Shown piece by piece: positions 22,372 through 32,068 of a stretch of 64,000 nt of DNA (its first letter is position 1; every line of letters begins with the position of its first letter). The stretch is from contig NC_085882.1 of assembly GCF_035222275.1 (NCBI RefSeq), positions 3,107,501 through 3,171,500 on the forward strand. The letters run 5' to 3'. Position numbers and translations under genes: made by a program. Below the pieces are notes generated by a model that worked only from the letters and a program-made list of their open reading frames with translations, was not told the DNA's origin and searched no databases. The stretch comes from Podospora bellae-mahoneyi. Its lineage: Eukaryota; Ascomycota; Sordariomycetes; Sordariales; Podosporaceae.

Positions 22372-23204
22372 TATATAAGAGGGGGGTGTTTGGTTGGTTT
22401 ACATAATGGTTTTTGGGGGGTATAAGGGGTAAGGAGAAAGCATGAGAGGATCTGTGTCGATTTATATATATAATTTAAGGGGAAGGTAAGGGCACATATC
22501 CAGGTGTTTATAGATGTAATATCGGGGGTGGGAGAAGATTTACATGTCATGTTTTGATGTCATGTCAAGGGTGGTATGTGTCTAATTAATACATCGAGGC
22601 ATGGAGAGAGGTGAAGGGAAGATGCATTAAAAAGCCCCGGTTATCCAGTGGTAGCTGAACTTACATTTAACACGTCTAGCATGCACAGTCTGACTAGGCG
22701 CACAGGCAGGCAACACGTCGTTTCCGCGGGCGAACCACACTGGGAGCGTTCAGGGGATGATCAAAGTTTAAACATCAATATCAATTACCATTAATCTACG
22801 GCTTTTCCGCTCTTTCCTCCCCCTCTTTGCCCCCCTCTCCCCCGCCATCCTCTGCCGTTTTTGAAGTCTAGACCACGTCCTCGCAACAAAAGCAGAAAAG
22901 ACTAACTGATCAACAGCTATTAGTAGAACAGGTACAGCCAACCACTCCGAGCCAGACCAAGCCAGACCAAGCCAGTACAAGCCAAACCAGAGACATACCA
23001 AACCGACGTTTGGTGTAAAATCATGACCATCATCACCAACCACCCTGTGCCATGATATATATTTTCCATTCTTTTTCCAGCACACCACCCCAAAAACAAA
23101 TCCAACCAACCAACCCACACCATTCGCCTACTCTCGACCAAACTTTTATTCAGCCACCCTTCACACTCTCTGCCCTAGCCCAGTAAAAAGAGCCGGCGAT
23201 CTTC
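22372..23204. other. Intergenic, two facing 3' UTRs
   Basis: The 833 bp between a plus- and a minus-strand gene include G-rich sequence to 22,440 and then mixed sequence. A tRNA-like fragment near 22,630 was considered and rejected. No gene is supported. Confidence 0.4.
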
Positions 23205-24557
23205 TCAGCGTTTAAACCTCCCAAAGAAACCCTTCCCACTAGTGGCACTCTTCGCCGAAGTAGGCGACTTTGCCCCCTTCTCCCCAGCAGCAGCAGCAGC
23301 AGCAGCAGGAGGAGGGGGAGGAGGAGGAGGGGGTGAAAGCTCCTCCAGCGCAGGCAATTCCCCACCCCCAACAGCCCTAGTAGGACTGGGCAGCATAGTC
23401 CCCAATCCCGAACTCAGCACCCCCCCATTCTCCCCCCCAGCCCCAGCCCCAGTCGGGCTCGTCACCACCGACCCCGACCCCGACCCAGCACTGCTCGAAC
23501 TCCCACCCTTCTCCTTACCCTTTGACGACCTCAGCGTGAACAACGAGTCTGCTCTTTTCAGGAGGGGAGACAACATGAGTCTGGGGCGGGATGTCCCGGT
23601 GGATTTACTGCGTTCATCAGACTGGGACCAGTCAACCCTGTGCTCTGGGGCGTGGATAGGGAAACGCTGGAGGGGGATCGGGTCTTCGGAAGTAGGGGTT
23701 GTGGTGTCCTCTGATCCCCCCCCTCCCCCTCCGGGAAGGGTTGGGTTGAGGACGAGCATGGAGCGGCGGGTGGTGGGCTGCTGGGTTGGGGTTGTATCGG
23801 CTGACAAGGGGTCTGCGCCGCCGGTGCTGTTTCTTCTGGGTTGGTGAGAGGGGTAATGACCCGTGAGGGAGACGCGGTTGTGGTTGGTGTTTAGCCTTGC
23901 CAATTCGGCTCTGAAGGTGTGGGACTGTTGTTGAGAGGAAGGGGAGGAGGTTGATGGCCCGGAAGGGGGAGGTTGACGTTGTTGACGCTCCCGCTCCAAG
24001 GCACGGTCACGCTCTGCTTGGGACTGGCGGAGTTGGCGGGCGAGGTCGGCCGGGGTGGTGGAGGCGATGGGGTCACCCTCGCGGTTGGAGTCTTTGTGGT
24101 ATCTGTGGGCTCGCTTGGAGAGTTGGTGGATGAAATCGTTGGAGCGCATTTGCTCGACGGTGGTGGTGCGGGTGAACTGGCGGGCAGCTTCTTTGGGGAC
24201 ATAGTGATCGTCTGTCGACCGGGGTTCTGGGTGCTGAGAGGAGGTGGAGGTGTTGGCCTGGGAGGGTCTTCGGCTGCTGTGGTCTGAGGATCTGGGGTCT
24301 GCTTGTGTTTTTGATGACTGTGACTGTCCATGTCTGCTGCTCTGATGCTCCCGGCGATGACGGCTCTGCTGCTCGGCCCTCCGCTGCCTTCGTTTCTCAT
24401 GTTCTTCCTGCTCGGCCAGTACCAGCAACAACCGACGGGTAAGATCCTCTGGATCAAGCTGTCCCTCCACATGCTTGGAAGAGGGCTTGCTCGGCCCCCC
24501 AAATCCTCGAGGGACAGCGCCCTGCTGCGCCCTCGAGTAGCCCATCTTGAACTGCAT
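23205..24557 (-). CDS. Low-complexity hypothetical protein
   Basis: A 450-aa minus-strand frame from the ATG at 24557 (starting MQFKMGYSRAQQGAVPRGFG). The frame is open further to 24815 (536 aa), but that part looks like untranslated leader. The segment DPEDLTRRLLLVLAEQEEHE with the Arg/Gln-rich sequence after it predicts a helix and may be the conserved core. A second ordered patch is KEAARQFTRTTTVEQMRSND. The rest is disordered: Ser, Gln, His and Pro-rich, with runs of nine Pro, seven Ala and six Gly, ending GKGFFGRFKR. I recognise no family. It could be a scaffold or cell-cortex protein, but that is a guess. Reality is supported by frame length and the low-complexity coding style shared with its neighbours. 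Confidence 0.6.
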   Translation of the reverse strand: MQFKMGYSRAQQGAVPRGFGGPSKPSSKHVEGQLDPEDLTRRLLLVLAEQEEHEKRRQRRAEQQSRHRREHQSSRHGQSQSSKTQADPRSSDHSSRRPSQANTSTSSQHPEPRSTDDHYVPKEAARQFTRTTTVEQMRSNDFIHQLSKRAHRYHKDSNREGDPIASTTPADLARQLRQSQAERDRALERERQQRQPPPSGPSTSSPSSQQQSHTFRAELARLNTNHNRVSLTGHYPSHQPRRNSTGGADPLSADTTPTQQPTTRRSMLVLNPTLPGGGGGGSEDTTTPTSEDPIPLQRFPIHAPEHRVDWSQSDERSKSTGTSRPRLMLSPLLKRADSLFTLRSSKGKEKGGSSSSAGSGSGSVVTSPTGAGAGGENGGVLSSGLGTMLPSPTRAVGGGELPALEELSPPPPPPPPPAAAAAAAGEKGAKSPTSAKSATSGKGFFGRFKR

Positions 24558-27449
24558 TCCCTGGTGACAGAGCGTTGACGGGGAGAAGGGTGGGAAAACC
24601 AGATCACAGCCAACCTTTCCGAGATTCTGCTGGAAATAGAGTTGGCCCACGGTTGAAGTAAAGTTACGCCTTGTGGTCCCTCCCAGGTTTGTGGTCTGCG
24701 GGGTTCCTTGCGGATAGTGAGTGGTATCTCCGTCCTGGTTTGTGTCGCTTGGCGAACTTTGGCTCGCTCCGTTGTGGGAGGCGAGGGCTGGTGTCTTAGA
24801 CACGCACACTGACACGATATGAATAAAAACCCAAAGACTACACTCCGGAAAAGTGTTGGCGAGGGGGGATGCTCTCTATGTAATGTATTCGCAAAGTCAC
24901 TCGGTAGATGGACAAGAGAATCCACCCGGCGGCAACTCTCCCCCTCCCATCCCCCCTTTGGAACCCTCCCCCTGCAGAAATACAGCCAGGGTTGCAAGGC
25001 CACTAGACCGTTGGAATGTCGGACAAGGTGCTCCCTTGATTCAACAGATCGGACCAGAGAGACACCTACAGTAGTGCAGAAGTATAAGCACGAAAGCGTG
25101 TGAGGAGAGAGGTCGAGGGCGATCAGATGCCGAATTGGCTTTTTCCCTCTCTTTTGAATCCTTGTGAACGGACGCCTCCGCGTCTGGCTGGACCAGCTCC
25201 TGTTGCAGCGGTGCAAGGTAGTGCCGTCAGGGGTCCGGTTCAAAATGGTCATTTGACTTTGGGCTAGTGATCAAAATATGGTAAAAGAGGCACACCTCGC
25301 CTCGCCCCCGAGAGGCACCTTTCGGGCGTCCAGCTTGGGGGGCATATGTAAGAACAAGCCCGACACTTGCAGCACGCTTGCTTGCTTGCTTGCTTTGCCA
25401 CGAGCCGTTGTATCACCTTCACTTGAAGAGCAGCAAGAAAAAAAGAATGGATCGGACGAGGCCTTTTTACCCGCCATGAGACAAAAGACCGAGGATGGGT
25501 TGTGACTTGTGACGGGGGGCACTGGGCGATGTGCCAAGGGCGTAAAAGGGCACGGCACTTGCCCGATCAGGTTTGAGCAAACCAAGGTTCCTCTCTCTCT
25601 CTCATATTGGCCGGGGGTTGCGAGATCGTGATTTGATCGAAAAGACGTGAGCAGCCGGTCTCGGCCTGGCGTTCAGGACCCCTTTTTTTTTTTTTTTTTA
25701 CATAAACAGGGCCAGGGCACGCCGTTGGTGTTGACCCCATCGACAAACCGACAAAGGCCTCGCCTGCTCCATGCTCAGTCTCCGCACCCCAGCTTTTGGT
25801 GGTGACCATCCCTGTCAGCACCCCGGATCCCCAGATGGGAGCGGGGCAGGCCTGCCGGTCATCCACAAGGGCCGGAAGGGTCCGGGAAAAAAAGACCGGA
25901 CCCACGGTTCGTCCGGATCTGAGTGTTGACAAGAGACAAAACAGAGACAGTTTTCACCGGTGAGATTTGCTGTGAAACCTATGATGGACACTGTCAGGAT
26001 GCCACGCATGGGATTGTTCTTCGTGATCCGGGACAAGCGGCAGCAATGCGGCGGCAGAGGGTTGGAGTGGCGCTTTGCGGGAGTTTCTGACACTTGAAGG
26101 TGACATTTCCAATATTGCCATCCAACAAGACTTTTGAACTTTGAAGAGCCCCTGAGCTCAGCTGCGCCCAAACAGAGAGCTGCCACGCCGAATGGGAAAT
26201 TGGATTTGATAGCGACTGTTTAAGGTTGGGTTGCGTGGGGGGTGCTTTGCGATGGTGGTTGGAGGCCGTTGATGAGAGTCAAGAGGGGGACTCAAGAGGT
26301 TAACAAAGTCGAGTTAAGTCTCCTGAGAAATTGATACGATAGCACTCGACTGCATGATTTGTGTAACCGCGCCATATGTTGTGTCTCTGTCGTTTGGAAG
26401 CAAAAAGCAAATTGTTCGAAGCGAAGGTCCAGTGCCGGCCCCAGTTTTTGATCTTATCAGATCTCCCCTTTGCTATGATATGCATGGAGATTGTTGCAGC
26501 CAGTCCGCTGACTAACAACCACAGCAGGATCTTAAAGTCAGTATCATATCGACAAGTAAACAACTCACCAACCCATCAATGGGTGTTTGCTGGCAGTTGA
26601 CCTCGACGCTGATCAGTCGCCGGGCCGTGCCCTCCCACCGACAAGCACCGGGCGCAAACCCCACCAGGTCCGTCAGAAGTCCCGTTGGAAACTCAATTGC
26701 CAGTTGGCTTCCGGGTTATCCAGAGGGCCATCACCGTGCTTGGTACCATGGATCAAGAGGTCAAAGACAACAGCAGCCAAGCACCGTCTGCAGGGGGGAG
26801 AGCGGCAGGCAGTGAGTGAGTGGGTGACAGACAGTGCTCTGAAATGGCAGATGGCCCCGCTGACGGGACACCTAACGGGCAGGGGCACAGCTTTTGGCTA
26901 TTACTTGAAGCAAAGAAAGCCACCTTAGCTACGATAATACTCGGCAGTGTATAGTATAGCTTGAGCTCAAAAAGACTCGGTACCTGTCTGAATCCATCAC
27001 CGCTTCTGCTTACAATCCAACCCTTTCGGAAGCGACCGTTGCTAGCTGCGACGCTACGGACTGAGCCAAGCACTGTTTCGGGTCGGCAGCCTGCCAAGAT
27101 CACGGCGTTTGCTCCCAAAGAGCTGTGCCCTGCTCCTACTCCCGCCGCCTCCGCCCTGGCTTCGTGGGACTCGCTCTCACCCCAAAGGACCCCAACAAGT
27201 GCCCCAAAGAGAGGACCCTGACAAGGAGCCCCATCCAGACCCCGACCCGACCGACGAACGAGAACGTCACAAGAGACAGCCTCCATCTGGATTTGTTTGC
27301 GCCTCGATAATAAGAAGCCCTCCTTTGCCTCCCGGCTCCGTTTTCCCTGTTCCTGTTCCCGTCTTGTCCGGCTTGCGGCTGCTGGCGACTTGAGATCGCG
27401 AAAGTCACTGGTATGCCCTTTTTGTCCACCTTCGTCATGCGAAGAAGCA
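24558..27449. other. Long divergent intergenic region
   Basis: About 2.9 kb lie between the low-complexity protein gene (minus) and the RasGEF gene (plus). The stretch contains (CTTG)n at 25,376-25,396 and a T run near 25,682-25,699. It is probably promoter and 5' UTR; open frames here are short and unconvincing. Confidence 0.4.
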
Positions 27450-30400
27450 ATGCGGGCTCACACTCATCCACCCTCATCAGACCGCTCCGGGGGACTCCCG
27501 TTTCCTGACTTTGGCCCTCAGAGAAGCTTTCTCATCCTCGACGAGCCACCACCGCCACCGACGACGACGACGACCGCCGAGGAGGGTGGTCCGCGAGACT
27601 CGATCGCTTCGATTGTTGACGACCCGTTTTTCTTTGGCTACCACAGCACCACCGCGAATACTACCTCTGCTGTTGCTGCTGCTGCCACAGCCACCCCCGG
27701 CATCCCTGGCGCGCTAACGACGAGTGCCGGCCACCGCAATGAAGAGCGCCAGCCGTGGATTCCTCCAAGGAAAGATTCACTGAAAGACATCGGTCCTACA
27801 CCTTGGGTACGCCGTCATCTAACTACCTGATAAGAGTCTCAAGAAGAAACATGGACAAGAGCTCCTTCTGGCGGTCACGATGGATGTACGCTGACAATTG
27901 GACCTCTCAGTTCGATCGCAACAAACCAGCCATGGAGGCCATCAACATCGCCATTATCGGCGTCGAAGGCGTGGGGAAGTCGGCTTTCGTCCAGCGAACG
28001 ATACGTTCCACGCGACCGCCGACACAGAACATGATCACATTCAGGCATGTGCTCGACGGGACGCAGTACTCAGTCACCCTGGTCGAGCTCGATCTTGAGG
28101 GTTTCGAACTGGACCCCCGACAACCAATACAGTGGCCGAAGCAGGTCGCCGGTCACATGGTGCCACGAATAGATGGCGCCCTGATCCTGTACGACGTTAC
28201 CAACAAGGAGAGCGTGCGAGGGCTGGATTCCACCATGGCTGCGCTGACCAACTCTTCCCTGCCGACGGTTCTCGCCGCCACAAAATGCGACGCCCCCGAC
28301 GAAGCCCGCCAGATCGACGTGGCAGATGTTGCTTCTGCCTTTCCCACCTGTGCCGGTCACTTCAGAACGTCTTTCAACGTGCCGGGAAGCGCTCAGGACT
28401 GTCTCCAGGCTGCTTTAAAGGCCGCGTTGGCTAACAAGCGAGGTGAGAATATTATCGCTGCAGTGGTGGTAAGCCGGGAGACTGACGGGGGAGCAGGAGA
28501 ACAACCGGAAGGATCGATGACCAGAAGACGCGCTGCCTCGGCGAGTCTGGATACCCCTCAAGAAATGATCAACGGAAGGCCAATCAGCCAACACAGTAAA
28601 CACAGCAGGGCAAGCTCCGACCTATCACTCTTGCGGGGTTTCCCACCGCCCCCAAACGAGAGTCACTACAGGCCCCAGGCTTCGAGGTCGCCCAGACTAG
28701 ACTATTCTTCTGTTGCTCAGCACAGCAACTCAAATTTGGGCTTGGCCGTTCCCGAAGACGGCCCGCAAACGACAGTGTCAGCCATGCTTCGTCAACCAGG
28801 CATTCGACTGGACAGCGGCGCCGAGTCGTTCTTAGATGTGTCTGAATCCGACGGAGAATCGTATCGGTATTCGGACGACATACCAATACTGCAGCGCAAC
28901 AATGAGAACTTTTTGGACAGGTCAGCCAAGGTGGCGGGAGTGAGTTTCGACGACCTTGTCGACAGGCTTGTCGCGCCCAAGATGGCAAAGGCGGACCAAA
29001 ACTTTACCGATATCTTTTTGTGCCTGTATCGAAAATTTGCCGCGCCTTCCGAGCTGCTAAACGCGATTCGGGCTCGTCTCGACGAGTTGAAGGAAGACAA
29101 GACGACGCACATTCTGATCAAGGCGGAGGCTCAGGCGCGGCTGGTCGAGTCTGTGGCGAAGTGGGTGTCGTTGTATCCTGGGGACTTTGCCAGGCCGGCA
29201 ACGAAACGAAGTCTGGAAGAGATGGTCGGAGAATTATCTTTGGATCCGCTGTTTGTCACGGCTGCCCAGCAGGTGCGTGTTCACCTGGAACACAAGGTGG
29301 TCGAGGACGACGACACGGGCTGGGGAAAATCAGACCCAATAGACGAGACAGACAACATGTTTGAAGGTCTGAGCCGACCACACACGGGCATCACGGGATC
29401 GATGAACTCGCTCCAACTCGACGACCCCAGCAACCCCCCCTCCAGCCACCACCGACGCCCCTCCCAGAGCTCAGAGAGATCGGGGTCAGATATTCATGGT
29501 CGGACAACGGCCCGGTATCAACACCACACGCTGGAAGACTACGAGCGCGAAGCGGCCACGCTGGTGCCGATGCCCTCATTGGCGCTCAACAAGTTCCGCT
29601 GGCACCAGTTCATGGAGCTCGACACAGAGGAGATTGCCGACGAGATCACAAGGATAGACTGGGTCATGTTCAGCTCGATCCGGATCCGGGATTTGGTTCG
29701 CGACGTCTCGCTGAACCGAGAACAAAAAGAAAAGTGCAAAAGCCTCAAGAACGTCAACAGGATGATATCCCACTTTAACCACATTGCCAAATGGGTCGCC
29801 AACATGATTTTGATCAGAGATAAAGCCAAGCACCGGGCTCCGTGTCTGGAAAAGTTTATGCTGATTGCCTTGAAGCTGAGGCAAATGAATAACTACAACG
29901 GTCTGGCGGCCGTGCTGGCGGGGATCAACGGCACGGCGATCCACCGGCTGTCGCAGACGAGGCAGCTTGTCAGCGCGGAGACGCAAAAGAGGTTTGCGAG
30001 GTTGGTGTTGCTGATGGGGACGCAGAAGAGCCATTTCGCGTACCGGTTGGCGTGGGAGAATTCGCCGCTGCCGAGGATCCCGTTTATGCCGCTGCACAGA
30101 CGGGATTTGGTGAGTGCTGAGGAGGGGAGCAAGACGTTTGTGGGGGAGGGGGGGAGGAGGATCAACTGGAAGAAGTTTGAGGTTTTGGGGGAGGTGTTGC
30201 TGCCCATCATGAAGAGTCAGGGGATGCCGTACGGTGTCGGGGAGGGGGGGGGGGGAGGGAGGGGGGAGGTGAGGGAGTTGATTTTGGATGGGAAGTTGAT
30301 GGAGGATGAGGAGGTGAGTTTTATTTACTCTGTCGGAGTGGATAATGGTTACTAATTTTTGTGAAAAGGATATATATCAACGATCCATCCAGGTCGAGGC

Positions 30401-30479
30401 CAGCAGCGCGGCCGGCGCTGCGGGGGCGGGGGCGGGGGAGGGCAGCACGAAGAAAAAGTTCCCCTGGTTGGCGAAGTAG
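27450..30479 (+). CDS. Ras guanine-nucleotide exchange factor with N-terminal Ras-like domain
   Basis: The RasGEF domain catalyses GDP release from a Ras-family GTPase, feeding cAMP/PKA or MAPK signalling and polarity. Model: 27450-27806, 27860-30313 and 30369-30479, 973 aa; introns of 53 and 55 bp, in phase. Residues 1-140 are disordered. A small-GTPase-like domain starts at about 147: INIAIIGVEGVGKSAF has a P-loop (GVEGVGKS, 153-160), and AATKCD resembles the guanine-specificity loop (usual NKxD). The usual DxxG switch is replaced by DLEGFEL, so hydrolysis is doubtful. A RasGEF_N module starts near 478 (VSFDDLVDRL). The catalytic RasGEF domain spans about 690-915, with RWHQFMELDTEEIADEI and NRMISHFNHIAKWVANMIL. 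The C-terminus is a Gly/Ala linker ending KKKFPWLAK. The final exon is supported by an exact donor (GTGAGT) and a natural tail. Confidence 0.9.
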
Positions 30480-30557
30480 AGCGATCGCCAGCCTGGTGGT
30501 GACGGTTGTTTTCAATCTGGGGAGAGGAAGAGGGGGTTTAGTGGGGGGTGGAGGAGG

Positions 30558-30857
30558 TTGTCTTCTACTACTACTACTACTACTACTACTACTATTATTA
30601 CTACTACTGCTGCTGCTGCTACTACTACCACTACAACGACAACAGATGAAGAGGGGGAGCACCGGGAGGAGCAACAAGAGACGGAAGAAACTGGTGGTGG
30701 TGGCGGTAAGGCGAGACCGCACAGCTTGGGGACCGTGGAGGAGAAGAAGCCAAATAAGAAGATGGCGGGGGACTACCCGGAGGTGTTGAGGAAGTTTAGC
30801 TTGCCGCTGAGTGTGCAGGGGATTGGGAGCATGGGGTTGGGGTTTCCCATGCCGTAG
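30558..30857 (+). other. Orphan open frame, possible alternative last exon
   Basis: A 99-codon frame begins in a (TAC)n run and ends with a well-formed stretch, DYPEVLRKFSLPLSVQGIGS, then MGLGFPMP and a TAG stop. The second half (from about 30,640) looks more like coding sequence than the repeat part. It has no domain I recognise and lies 80 bp after the RasGEF stop. It may be an alternative terminal exon of the RasGEF, a small separate gene, or chance. Confidence 0.25.
30567..30635. repeat. (TAC)n/(TGC)n trinucleotide repeat
   Basis: A run of TAC changing to ATT, TGC and CAC/ACAAC variants, just 3' of the RasGEF gene. Confidence 0.85.
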
Positions 30858-31013
30858 TGAGGGAAGGGCGGGGGGGGTTATATGATATTATTAGTATTGG
30901 GATGGACTTGGAAGTTTTGGGGACAAATGTGTCATGTTGGTTGTCATATATACGAGAAAGAGAGAGAGAGAGAGAGTTATCATCAGAAGCGAAGTAAGCG
31001 TAGGGGCATTTGT

Positions 31014-31017
<4 letters not shown>

Positions 31018-31058
<41 letters not shown>
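31018..31058. repeat. (TG)n microsatellite, 41 nt
   Basis: A perfect alternating TG/GT run. A shorter (AG)n run lies just upstream at about 30,955-30,976. Confidence 0.95.
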
Positions 31059-31059
<1 letters not shown>

Positions 31060-31158
31060 ATTTTTTTTCTGACGCATGTTTGAAGCATGGGATGTTTGTG
31101 TCGATGAAGAAAGGGGTCGTGATTAGGTGTGGTGTGGCATTTAGATCTCGGCGTTCCC

Positions 31159-31278
31159 AACTTTTTTTTTTTTTTTTTAAATTTTTTTAAAAACTTTTTT
31201 TGTTTAAATTTTTTTTTAAAAAAATTTTAACATTTTTTTTTAATTTTGCTTTCAATTTTTTTTTTTTTTTTTTTTTTT

Positions 31279-31376
<98 letters not shown>

Positions 31377-31440
31377 TTTTTTTTTTTTTTATTCATTTTA
31401 CTTTTTATTTATTTATTGATTTATATTTTTTTTTTTTTTA
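31159..31440. repeat. T-rich tract including a 94-nt T homopolymer
   Basis: About 280 nt composed almost only of T with rare A, G or C. The longest unbroken run is 31281-31374 (94 T). It lies between a TG microsatellite and a GAAA microsatellite. Confidence 0.95.
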
Positions 31441-31505
31441 GTTTTTTTCCCCCATCTTTTTCGAGTTATGATAGATGATGATGATAAGGTAGAGAAAGTA
31501 ACAAA

Positions 31506-31536
31506 CAAGAAAGAAAGAAAGAAAGAAAGAAAGGAA
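31506..31536. repeat. (GAAA)n/(GGAA)n microsatellite
   Basis: Tetranucleotide run of GAAA turning to GGAA at its 3' end. Confidence 0.9.
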
Positions 31537-32018
31537 GGAAGAAGAATGCCACGCGGTAAAACTATGTGTATACGTATTACTTTCATCCTTTTGGAATGAG
31601 GAAGGTTTGGAAAATTAGGATAGGTAGCTAGGTAGCTCATGGGGGGATTAGGATGGCGGTTATTGATGGCTATTCTGTGCTATGAAATCTTTGGGGGTGA
31701 TGCCAGATTGTTTGAAGAAGTTTAATGTTTCATGTTCAAAGTGTTCTGACAAGCTCTTGGCTTTTCCTTTTCTTTTTTTGGCAAATGTATCATGCTTGCG
31801 AGAGAGACTAGTTCGCTGAAGACAAAAATATCACAATCCACTTTTGCTACACTAGCAGGAGGTAGTAATGACGGTATCACCCATTATGGATCGAAGCGAG
31901 ACACGGCCTACTGCGCGTATTCGTTTACCAAATCTCGCCGAAAGGACTTCGCCTAGCAAATAGATAGGTGGTATGCGTGGCTAGTGGTATGTGGCGTAGA
32001 GAAAGCTGTCTGTTGTCG

Positions 32019-32068
32019 TAGTGGTGGTAGTAGTGGTGATGGTAGTGGTGGTGGTGGTGGTGGTGGTG
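32019..32068. repeat. (GTG)n-rich repeat
   Basis: Imperfect GTG/GTA run ending in eight perfect GTG units. Confidence 0.85.

Noticed and set aside
22625-22760. tRNA-like start (CCCCGGTTATCCAGTGGTAGC)
   Set aside because: It resembles a tRNA A box, but no B box (GGTTCGANTCC) or matching acceptor stem follows within 60-100 bp.
24558-24815. N-terminal extension of the low-complexity protein from the ATG at 24815
   Set aside because: The extra 86 residues have no ordered segment and unlike composition; the internal ATG at 24557 begins the part with coding character. The longer form cannot be fully excluded.
32019-32068. GTG repeat as a possible CRISPR-like or satellite array
   Set aside because: It is a plain trinucleotide microsatellite without spaced repeats, and CRISPR is not expected in a fungal nuclear genome.
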